From the NCBI RefSeq assembly GCF_900890705.1, contig NZ_CAAHFH010000002.1, positions 310,001-374,000 of the forward strand: a stretch of 64,000 nucleotides of DNA, in the 5' to 3' direction. Position 1 is the stretch's first letter. Every line of letters starts with the position of its first letter. Source of the DNA: Pontiella sulfatireligans. GTDB taxonomy: Bacteria > Verrucomicrobiota > Kiritimatiellia > Kiritimatiellales > Pontiellaceae. Positions 27,079-34,976 of this stretch are shown one piece after another. Below the pieces are notes generated by a model. That model saw only the letters and a program-made list of their open reading frames with translations, searched no databases and was not told the origin of the DNA. Both the position numbers and the translations under genes were made by a program.

Positions 27079-28575
27079 CTATTCCAAAACAATTCGATAA
27101 AATGCCTGTGATTCAGTTACCTCATTCGTGATAACCATGACACCGTCAATCCCTGGCATATTCGTCTCAACATTGACCCACGAACCTTCAACCAGATTCG
27201 ACTTGCTCTGCATCGCGTACGTAGCAGAGGAATAGCCCTGCCAATTCAACACAATATTCGTTCCGCTCTGGGAAACCATCACAGGGGCATTTCTTACAAC
27301 CACCGTGATATTTTCGGTTTTCGTAAAATTTTCAGCCAGATCAACCGCCTTGACTTTGATCAAATGCGCTCCGTCGGAAAGCGCCGTCGTATCATAATCG
27401 AACTGATACGGGGCGACTTTGTCCTGCGCAATCCATACGTTATCAACAAACAACGCCACCCGCTTTATTCCAATATCATCCTCCGCATCCGCAGTAATCG
27501 AAATAATGCCCCCGAGATAGTCCCCTTCGCGGGGAGAAGTCAGCGTTATAGACGGATCCTGATCGCCGCCCAATTCGATCAACTGATCATACAAATCAAA
27601 ATCAGCCAATTCACAATCGGGATTTTCGGCCGAACCGGTATAGGAGTCATAGCCCCCCGGCAGCTCAAGCCATGTGGCATTGTACTCAATCGCCCGCTCG
27701 ATGGTCGCACGCAGATCCACCACCCGGTCGTAGGTCGCCGTCTGGAACCCAATAACCGTTCCTAACGTTTCGTTCAGGCTGATCATATGATCATACATCA
27801 GCTGGTAAATTTCATTGCCGGCCCAGCTCGGATCAACCCGAAGACTGTTGTTCTGAATAGCCGCCAGATCTCCCAACGTAGCCACACAATAGTCCATGAT
27901 ATCCGTGGTAACATTGATATCTTTCTGCAATTTCTTATTCGAGTCTACGTATTGATACGGATTAAAGGCATAGCTGGAAAAGGTGTTCGTCCAGATAGCG
28001 GCGTGGTCGTCAATGGCCTCTTTCTGCGCAGCAATATCCTTCGCCTCAGTATAACCGCCATCGATTAAATCATTGCGTACCTCCTCAACATTCGTTTGAC
28101 GGATCATCGGCTCGGCATACTGGGTCATGCAGCGAGAAATCGACACGGTCGTGACACGGTCGTCATGATCATAGCGGGCAGCCAGCCGCTGCATCATATT
28201 CCGGTAATACACCCCGAAGCTGTCCGTCCACCAGTAAGGTACCTTCAGTGTGTCGCCGTCATCGGTATAGTCATACCAACCAATATCATTTTTGATCCAA
28301 TCAGGCGTGTGAATGCCGGCAAAAAACCGAAGGAACACGCTGTGTCCATGGAGTTGAGCTTCGGCTAGAGCGGCATCGATTACGGAATAATCATACGTGT
28401 TTTCAGCCGGTTGCGTATCGTCCCAATAGACATTGATTACAAAATGATCCACAACATCGGCCCATCCGGACGCACTGTTGATTCCCCTCCGGTCAACCAA
28501 TCCGCGCATTTGCGCATTCCCGCTCGAAGCGTGGAACAGAACCAATATGATTAACAAACTGAATATTTTTTTCAT
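27079..28575 (-). CDS. Secreted glycosidase-like protein with Ig-like and C-terminal modules
   Basis: 498 residues. Signal peptide (MKKIFSLLIILVLFHASSGNA), a TIM-barrel-like region (about 25-330) with FVINVYWDDTQPAENTYDYSVIDAALAEA, VFLRFFAGIHTPDW and RVTTVSISRCMTQYAEP, which read like beta-1, beta-2 and acid/base strands of a GH-A clan enzyme; then a Big/Ig-like domain (ITLTSPREGDYLGGIISITADA) and a C-terminal WQG...Q...L module shared with 25606-26844. The ATG at 28575 has AGGA seven bases upstream. It heads an apparent operon with the two surface repeat proteins. Specific GH family not assigned. Confidence 0.65.
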   Translation of the reverse strand: MKKIFSLLIILVLFHASSGNAQMRGLVDRRGINSASGWADVVDHFVINVYWDDTQPAENTYDYSVIDAALAEAQLHGHSVFLRFFAGIHTPDWIKNDIGWYDYTDDGDTLKVPYWWTDSFGVYYRNMMQRLAARYDHDDRVTTVSISRCMTQYAEPMIRQTNVEEVRNDLIDGGYTEAKDIAAQKEAIDDHAAIWTNTFSSYAFNPYQYVDSNKKLQKDINVTTDIMDYCVATLGDLAAIQNNSLRVDPSWAGNEIYQLMYDHMISLNETLGTVIGFQTATYDRVVDLRATIERAIEYNATWLELPGGYDSYTGSAENPDCELADFDLYDQLIELGGDQDPSITLTSPREGDYLGGIISITADAEDDIGIKRVALFVDNVWIAQDKVAPYQFDYDTTALSDGAHLIKVKAVDLAENFTKTENITVVVRNAPVMVSQSGTNIVLNWQGYSSATYAMQSKSNLVEGSWVNVETNMPGIDGVMVITNEVTESQAFYRIVLE

Positions 28576-28678
28576 CAACGAGTCCTGTTTCCCTTAACAC
28601 CTTCTCTACCTTGTATCCTCCGGAAGGATTCATTCCTTCTCAGAACATACCATGATCCTGTTCGTCCGATCGTCGAAC

Positions 28679-30616
28679 CTAGTCCAGCTTCACCCACACA
28701 AAATCGAGATTCTCAGGAACATTCACGGAGAGCACGCTGTCCGCCAAGCGGGCAGTGCCGCGACCGCCAAGGATCGTCGCATGACGGACAGGCGCTGTGT
28801 ATCCGCTCAAATCCAATTTGTATTCCGCCGATGCATTAAGTTCGCGAAACAGCAATGCGTAGCCACCCGTCCCATCTACTGCGGACGAAATAAAACCGGT
28901 CCACGCCACGCCGTCGGGAGCCTCTCCCACTGGAAAAATTGACCCGCTGTGCATCCGGCTCCGCTCAGCCTTCCATGTCGACACCAATGGTTGCATCTGG
29001 TTGGTATACTCCGTAGACAGATTCGACACCTCGAACCACCCTAGCGGGCAGGACATCATCACCATAGCAAAAAGAGTATCCGGACGGTACAGCGCCGGAG
29101 CCAGCGGATCGCCCTTGTACTTGTCCGCATTGCGCATATTGTTCAATATCTCCATGCGCAGCCGTAGCGGATCCACCGTCTGCGACAGCATCCAAAGATT
29201 GCGCAGTGTCTGGTGCGGCCAGTAGCGGTGTGAATCGGTATAGCGGTTCTCGACAAAAAGCGGACCGATGTCCGGCATCCCGAAATATCCAGGGCGAATC
29301 TCCGCCGTTACATCAAGGTCGAACACCATTGCACCATCCGCCCCTTCAAGCATACGGTCAAACATTGCCCGCTGGCAGCGGAGCGATTCCGCATTATGCG
29401 TCTTCATCGAGTCGATCTTAAAATAATCGATGCCCATCTCGTGGTGAAGTTTCAGTAGATGGTCGGCATCTTTCCGCCAGTTCTCAGCATCGTTGCTTGA
29501 GTCTGGACCAAACCAGAGACCGAATTTCATGCCCCGGTCGCGCGCGGCCGAAACAACAGGTTCCAATCCATTGGGAAAACGAACAGGATCGGCGTCCCAA
29601 AAATCTGGATCCGCCGCCCAATAGCCATTCCAAACCCCCTTGCCACGTGCTGAAGCAGAGTTGGCCGAACGTCCTTTCTGCCATCCGTCATCAATCTGCA
29701 CCACGTCCACACCAAGCGCCGCTCCCGCCTCGACCTCTTTAAGTAAAAAAGCTTCGTTGATCCGCGCGTCGCGCGAGCGGTCCCCCCAGGTATTGCTAAG
29801 GAAAAGTCCGTCGCGGGCGGGCCGATACTCGCGCAGACAGCGCTGAAACGCATGCAGCGCACGTGTGCGGCCGGTATGCCCACCGCAATATCCGAGCACC
29901 GCGACAGGGTAGCCGTTGAAGAACGAATCGATCGACCGCTTCGCCGGGGCGACGTGAAAATCGACTTCCTCTTTGTTCTGCCGTGCATGTGGCAACGGTG
30001 CGAGTTTAAGAAAGACCAGCCCTGAATTATCGATCACGTTCTCCGCCCCAAGCACACATCCCTGAACATCGAAACTCTTCTCATTGGGCATCAGCAGCCA
30101 CTCACGTTCGGAAACCAACTCGTTGTGCTTGTCGGTCTGATCCATCAGCGTCACCTCCGTAACACGCAGGTGCAAGGGAGCCAGCATTAGCGTTTCTGCG
30201 CCTGCAACGGATCCTCCCTTTCCATTTTGCTCGATAAGAACACCCGATGCCTTTGGGAAAAGCCAGAGCGAGGTCTTCTGCACGGCGCGGCCCTCAACGG
30301 TTATCTCCAAATGAAGCCCCTCTGCGCCCACGATGCTGCGCCGATCGATCATTGCCTTCACCGCCAACGTGCCTGATGCCTTCGCCTTCCGGGAAGAATC
30401 CGCGACCCACTCAATGTCGGGATTTTTGAGCAAAAACGACACCGGAACCAGTCCGGTTCCGCCGGCCGCCCAGGTGCGCTCAAACAGCGTGTTGCCAACG
30501 GTCAACCGCCCGTCGCCCCATGTGGCGCAACACCCATCGAAATCCACTCTCTCAGCATGTACAAAAGAAACGACCCCTAAAACCGCGACCCCTAAAACTG
30601 TTTTCAAGTTGGTCAT
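28679..30616 (-). CDS. Secreted GH36-like alpha-galactosidase
   Basis: 645 residues. Signal peptide (to VSFVHA), an N-terminal beta-supersandwich (about 25-240), then a clan D barrel: DVVQIDDGWQKGR, GMKFGLWFGPD, GIDYFKIDSMK (predicted nucleophile Asp), MVFDLDVTAEIRPGYFG (candidate acid/base region), and a C-terminal beta domain. This is the melibiase/GH36 layout and length. ATG at 30616. It lies 42 nt after the neighbouring GH36-like gene, so they are probably co-transcribed. Predicted to cleave terminal alpha-galactose. Confidence 0.82.
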   Translation of the reverse strand: MTNLKTVLGVAVLGVVSFVHAERVDFDGCCATWGDGRLTVGNTLFERTWAAGGTGLVPVSFLLKNPDIEWVADSSRKAKASGTLAVKAMIDRRSIVGAEGLHLEITVEGRAVQKTSLWLFPKASGVLIEQNGKGGSVAGAETLMLAPLHLRVTEVTLMDQTDKHNELVSEREWLLMPNEKSFDVQGCVLGAENVIDNSGLVFLKLAPLPHARQNKEEVDFHVAPAKRSIDSFFNGYPVAVLGYCGGHTGRTRALHAFQRCLREYRPARDGLFLSNTWGDRSRDARINEAFLLKEVEAGAALGVDVVQIDDGWQKGRSANSASARGKGVWNGYWAADPDFWDADPVRFPNGLEPVVSAARDRGMKFGLWFGPDSSNDAENWRKDADHLLKLHHEMGIDYFKIDSMKTHNAESLRCQRAMFDRMLEGADGAMVFDLDVTAEIRPGYFGMPDIGPLFVENRYTDSHRYWPHQTLRNLWMLSQTVDPLRLRMEILNNMRNADKYKGDPLAPALYRPDTLFAMVMMSCPLGWFEVSNLSTEYTNQMQPLVSTWKAERSRMHSGSIFPVGEAPDGVAWTGFISSAVDGTGGYALLFRELNASAEYKLDLSGYTAPVRHATILGGRGTARLADSVLSVNVPENLDFVWVKLD

Positions 30617-30658
30617 CTCATGTCTCTTTGATGCCCGATCGTTACATCTTATTTGTAC

Positions 30659-32488
30659 CTAAAGGGCTACGACGATGCTTTTGCTCAGCTCATCGAACGA
30701 AAGCTTTCCAGCATAAGGAATCACGATGGAGCGACGGGCTTCCAAGGTCTGAATGCCGCCGTCTCCAAACACCGGAAGATTGTATTCCTTCGTCTCATCG
30801 CTCCAGTTGAAAATGCCCAGGACGATTTCCTTGCCGCGGCGGGCGAGCAGCAACTCATAGCCATCGGTTTTATTCCTGCCGTGTTTCCAGAAATCGAGCG
30901 GAACGGTTTCGTCCATGGACGGAGAATCAAATACCTCTTTGACGAGCGCCTTGCGCTCGCCGCGCAGCGTCATCAGGTTGTCAGAGTGCAGCCGGCACAT
31001 TCCGTATAGCTTGTTGTAGTCGGCCCACATTCGGGCCTCGTTCATCGCCATGCTGCCGCCGTGCTTCACCCTGTTCTGGGATACCTTTGCATCCTCATCG
31101 GCGGCTTCGCGAAACACGAGATAGTCGCAATCGCCGTTAAAGACCTTTCCCGCGAGATAAAAATTTCCGGTGTTGGCGAGGCAACGCTCGGAGAACGCCT
31201 CATAGCGCGGATGGATATCGCCACCGGTGCGCATGCCATCGACAAAGCCAATGCATGGACCAAACACGGCTGAACAGCCGAGGAAATAGTTTTCCTGCCC
31301 GATGGCATCCCGCAACGTCTGCATGCCAAGACGGAACCGTTCCACACCAGTGAGTGATGGATCGTACGCCACAACTTTTTTCACACCCAGTTCCTGCTTA
31401 AGCTCGATTTCCAGGCCATAGCGCATAAAGTCGACCTTGAAGTAGCGGATGCCCCATTCCTCCTTCATCGTTCTGACGCATTCGGCGATGTAGGCCCGGG
31501 CACCGGAATGCGAATAGTCGAAAAAAACATTATTCAGGACGCGCTCCGTCTTCTGCTGGGTATGCACAATCATCTTGCCTTCCTGGTCGTGCAGGAAATA
31601 TTCAGGATGGGCTTTACAGATTTCAGAAGCGGTATCGCCGCGGAACCCATCAAAGTGCAGCCCCGGCATCTTTCCTTCACTGGCGATGCGATCAGCGATG
31701 GCTTTGATGCCGCCTGGCAGGTCAGGACGCACGCTGGTATAGTCGCCGCGTTCCGTCCACCAGCCGCCATCGATCTGGATCAGGTTGCAATCGGGATCCA
31801 GCTTATTCAGTTCATCCATATTTCCGAAGATGTCCTCTTGCGAAAAGACTCGACCATAGTAGTCCCACGTCGCCCATCCCCTGAACTCAACATCCTTCAG
31901 TTTCCCGATGCCGTTTGCCTTTGCAATGGCCTCTCCAAATGAATCGAGCATCTCCAGCCAGCAAGATGAATGGGTCAGAACAATCTGCTCATACTGAATG
32001 CTCTGGCCCGGTGCAAGCTGCTTACCTTCACCGTCGGAGCGTATAACAAACGCGTTGTCCTCCAGCGTAAAAACCGGCAGAAAGATGCGCCATGAAAGCG
32101 ATCCGGCAAAAACGAACTGATCCTCTCCAAGCCGAACCATTTCATACATGAAGCTCAGGCTATCCTTTCCCTGCTTTCCCACGGCATGGCAGCGCATCGT
32201 ACGTTGGTTCATGCAACTGCTGCCGCAGACCATTTTCATCTTGTCTGAGAGCGGTTCTGTGATCGGCACCTTGACCATGATCTCCGATAGGGTCAACGTT
32301 TCCTCCCCCTCATTGGAAAGGGTTATTACCAACCGATGGAAACCGTCATTCGCATTCTTAAGTTCCTTTACAACAGCGACCGGATGATCCGCCTCCACAG
32401 CCACCGTGATGCCGTTCCATTCCTGCGGCGCCTTTGCCGAGGCAAACACGTTCGCCCCGATGATCAGTCCTAACCAAATATGTTTCAT
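30659..32488 (-). CDS. Secreted GH36-like glycosidase
   Basis: 609 residues. Signal peptide (MKHIWLGLIIGANVFASA), beta-sandwich N-terminal domain (about 22-200), clan D barrel with NLIQIDGGWWTERGDY, GLHFDGFRGD, IRYFKVDFMRYG (predicted nucleophile Asp) and MRTGGDIHPRYEAF (predicted acid/base Asp), then a C-terminal beta domain. AGGAGAGG sits directly upstream of the start. Second alpha-galactosidase-type enzyme of the pair; divergence between the two suggests different linkages or substrates. Follows the 32581 sulfatase with about 90 nt between them. Confidence 0.82.
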   Translation of the reverse strand: MKHIWLGLIIGANVFASAKAPQEWNGITVAVEADHPVAVVKELKNANDGFHRLVITLSNEGEETLTLSEIMVKVPITEPLSDKMKMVCGSSCMNQRTMRCHAVGKQGKDSLSFMYEMVRLGEDQFVFAGSLSWRIFLPVFTLEDNAFVIRSDGEGKQLAPGQSIQYEQIVLTHSSCWLEMLDSFGEAIAKANGIGKLKDVEFRGWATWDYYGRVFSQEDIFGNMDELNKLDPDCNLIQIDGGWWTERGDYTSVRPDLPGGIKAIADRIASEGKMPGLHFDGFRGDTASEICKAHPEYFLHDQEGKMIVHTQQKTERVLNNVFFDYSHSGARAYIAECVRTMKEEWGIRYFKVDFMRYGLEIELKQELGVKKVVAYDPSLTGVERFRLGMQTLRDAIGQENYFLGCSAVFGPCIGFVDGMRTGGDIHPRYEAFSERCLANTGNFYLAGKVFNGDCDYLVFREAADEDAKVSQNRVKHGGSMAMNEARMWADYNKLYGMCRLHSDNLMTLRGERKALVKEVFDSPSMDETVPLDFWKHGRNKTDGYELLLARRGKEIVLGIFNWSDETKEYNLPVFGDGGIQTLEARRSIVIPYAGKLSFDELSKSIVVAL

Positions 32489-32580
32489 ACCTCTCCTTCA
32501 TTTAACCGGCAGCTACTCGCTCATCTGCGGAATGTTCAGCCATGGCTTTCGTCTTTAAAACATGCACGTATCCGGGCTCT

Positions 32581-34047
32581 CTATCGCTTATGAGCATCCC
32601 CATGTTGCCCGTTCATTTTTTTCAGGGGGAAATTAAAGTTAGGGTTTGGCGACTCCACCCGGGCCGACTTCAGCAAAGCAGTCAGCTCTTCAACCACCTC
32701 GGGATAGTCTTTCGCCACGTTCACGCACTCTGCCGGATCGCTCGAGAGATCGTATAACTCGATCTCCGAATCTGGATCAACCGCGACTTCGTACCGCACG
32801 CCCTTCCACTTTCCCTTTCGGATGGCCAGCCGGCCTTTGGTATCGTGGAACTCCCAGTAAAGATAATCGTGCCGCCTCTGCCCGGATTGCCCGAGCAGGG
32901 TCGGCAGAAAGGAGATCCCGTCAATGCCTTCCGGGACCGTCTTGCCGGCGAGTTCCGCGGCGGTGGGCATCATATCCCAGAACGCGGAGAGATGCTCCGA
33001 TACCGTCCCCGCCTTCACGGTTCCCGGCCATCGGGCAATCATCGGCACATGGATGCCTCCTTCATAGAGATCGCGCTTTAAGCCGCGTTGCGAACCGTTG
33101 GAATTAAAATAGGCCGGATCGTGGCCGCCCTCTTGGTGCGGACCGTTGTCCGAGGTGAAAATGATCAGCGTATTATCGTCAATACCCAGTTTCTTTAATT
33201 TGGCCGTGATGTCGCCCACATAGTCGTCGATACAGTTGACCATCGCAGCGAACGCCGCATGCGCTTCGGGCTGCGAGCCATATGCAAACTTACGGAAATC
33301 GGGTCCGCCGTCGGTGCCTTCATACGAACTTTCCGGCAGGAACTTTCCGCGGTATTTTTCCATGTATTCTTCAGGTGCGAACATTTCAGCATGGGGCTGT
33401 ACAAGCGCGTAATAGCAGAAGAATGGTTTATCCTTATTGTCCTCAATAAAGCGCATCGCCTGTTCATGAATCAGCGTTGGAGCATACTCTTCCGTTTCCA
33501 GACCGAAGTTGCCCCAAAGCATTTCGCGCTGATCGTCATTCCAGAGAAAATAGGGATAGTAGTGGTGCGCCTGCCGCTGGCAGTTGTAGCCATAGAAACG
33601 ATCAAAACCCATCTTCAACGGCTCGCTGGCCGTGCCCGGCGCGCCCAGCCCCCATTTGCCGAACACCCCCGTGGCATAGCCTGCTTCCTTGAGCATGTGA
33701 GCCATGGTGCAGGTATCGCCCGGCATCGGTTGCTGCCCTTCCGGGTTGAATGCAGCGTTGCCACGAACCGCCGCATGCCCGGTGTGCAGACCGGTCAGCA
33801 GCGCGCAACGCGAAGGAGCGCACACGGTGCTTCCTGAATAGTGCTGGATAAATTTCATGCCTTCGGCCGCCAAGCGGTCAATGTTCGGCGTCTGGAAATG
33901 GTTCTGCCCGTTGCAGCTTAAATCTCCGTATCCAAGATCATCCGCGAGAATATAAATAATATTTGGCGCGCGGGCAGCCATTACTGAAACAGCGGCCATC
34001 CCGGCCATAAAAAGACAGATTCGTTTGATCATTCGTACACATTTCAT
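32581..34047 (-). CDS. Secreted arylsulfatase A-like sulfatase
   Basis: 488 residues. Signal peptide MKCVRMIKRICLFMAGMAAVSVMAA, metal strand APNIIYILADDLGYGDLSC, formylglycine motif CAPSRCALLTGLHTGH with cysteine 76, MGFDRFYGY, FTSDNGPHQEGGHD. This is the classic arylsulfatase A branch (LADDLGYGD). The frame is open 63 codons further upstream, but GAGG lies eight bases before 34047 and the signal peptide starts there. Its leader DNA is shared with the genes at 20925 and 22596. It stands with alpha-galactosidases in the second glycan locus, next to a two-component system. Confidence 0.94.
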   Translation of the reverse strand: MKCVRMIKRICLFMAGMAAVSVMAARAPNIIYILADDLGYGDLSCNGQNHFQTPNIDRLAAEGMKFIQHYSGSTVCAPSRCALLTGLHTGHAAVRGNAAFNPEGQQPMPGDTCTMAHMLKEAGYATGVFGKWGLGAPGTASEPLKMGFDRFYGYNCQRQAHHYYPYFLWNDDQREMLWGNFGLETEEYAPTLIHEQAMRFIEDNKDKPFFCYYALVQPHAEMFAPEEYMEKYRGKFLPESSYEGTDGGPDFRKFAYGSQPEAHAAFAAMVNCIDDYVGDITAKLKKLGIDDNTLIIFTSDNGPHQEGGHDPAYFNSNGSQRGLKRDLYEGGIHVPMIARWPGTVKAGTVSEHLSAFWDMMPTAAELAGKTVPEGIDGISFLPTLLGQSGQRRHDYLYWEFHDTKGRLAIRKGKWKGVRYEVAVDPDSEIELYDLSSDPAECVNVAKDYPEVVEELTALLKSARVESPNPNFNFPLKKMNGQHGDAHKR

Positions 34048-34097
34048 TTTTTTTCCTCGCCTGATACCTAGTTGCCATAAGAAGCACCGCTTGACGG
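34016..34097 (-). repeat. Shared 5' region, copy 3
   Basis: Homologous to 20894-20991 and 22613-22694. Here it contains the intact ribosome-binding site, start codon and first signal-peptide codons of the sulfatase. Because the peptide continues into a canonical sulfatase strand, this is the likeliest source copy. Confidence 0.72.
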
Positions 34098-34153
34098 CTG
34101 CCCTATAAAAAAGAATAGGTGAAGAGGTTGGCAGAAAATGAAGAGAAAGGTCA

Positions 34154-34171
34154 ACTGGCCGTATAGCCACT
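34154..34171 (-). promoter_or_regulatory. Candidate operator, second copy
   Basis: ACTGGCCGTATAGCCACT, 15 of 18 bases as at 26983-27000, located 107 nt upstream of the sulfatase start and about 90 nt downstream of the response regulator gene's stop. Tentative. Confidence 0.3.
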
Positions 34172-34263
34172 GATAGCCAACGGCTTCGACTCACACAAAA
34201 TCCAATTGAAACAACTGGATGTACAAACTGCGCCACCGATGCAGCACAACAACTCTTATGGAA

Positions 34264-34899
34264 TCAGATAATGCCAGCCCTGAGCGCTTTGGCAACGGCT
34301 CCGGCCTGGGACTGAACCTGTAGTTTTTCGTAGATTCTTGACAGGTGAAAGCGACCGGTTCGATGGGCGATATCTAGCGCATCAGCAATCTCCTGCACGG
34401 ATAGGCCCTTGGCCAGTTGCTCAAGCACTTCAACCTCGCGATCGGAAAGATCGAACTCTTCGGATGGCTCCGGCTTCCGCATTTCCTGAAGAACGATTTT
34501 AGCGATGGAAGGACTTAACGCTGCTCCACCAAGGAAAACATTCTGAAGGCCCATGAGGATTTCTTCGTGACTTGCGGTTTTAAGAAGATATCCGGTGGCC
34601 CCTGCATCCAGTGCATCCAGCACCTTCTGCTTGTCATTGAAAACCGTCAGGACAACCACCGTAATTTCGGGTGCAACTTGAGTCAGTTTCTGAATACCTT
34701 CAACGCCTCCCATCCCCGGAAGTCCCAAATCCATCAGCAACAGATCCGGATGGACGTCTTCGTCAATGGTTTCAAACAGATCCTCGCAGGAAGGAAAAGT
34801 CCGGGCACAGGTAATATGGTCTACCCGATTCAGCATCCGTTGCAGAATGCGGCGAAAGCCGGTGTCGTCTTCGACAATCCAGATATTAAAGGGAATCAT
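34264..34899 (-). CDS. NarL/FixJ-type response regulator
   Basis: 211 residues: receiver domain (IWIVEDDTGFRRIL; phosphoacceptor Asp in LLLMDLGLPGMGG; VVLTVFND; LLKTAS) and a C-terminal LuxR-type helix-turn-helix (LSDREVEVLEQLAKGLSVQEIADAL). AAGGAG lies eight bases before the ATG. It follows the sensor kinase at 34977-37136 by 77 nt and is its partner. An oddity is the recognition helix IAHRTGRFHLSRIYEKLQV, where most family members have S-x-x-T-V-K/R-x-H. Likely regulates the second glycan locus. Confidence 0.92.
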   Translation of the reverse strand: MIPFNIWIVEDDTGFRRILQRMLNRVDHITCARTFPSCEDLFETIDEDVHPDLLLMDLGLPGMGGVEGIQKLTQVAPEITVVVLTVFNDKQKVLDALDAGATGYLLKTASHEEILMGLQNVFLGGAALSPSIAKIVLQEMRKPEPSEEFDLSDREVEVLEQLAKGLSVQEIADALDIAHRTGRFHLSRIYEKLQVQSQAGAVAKALRAGII

Positions 34900-34976
34900 A
34901 AAACCGGCTCCTTAAAATTAAATAAAAATCAATACGCCTGCTGTCTGACCTGCTCATATGAAAACACACCGGAATT

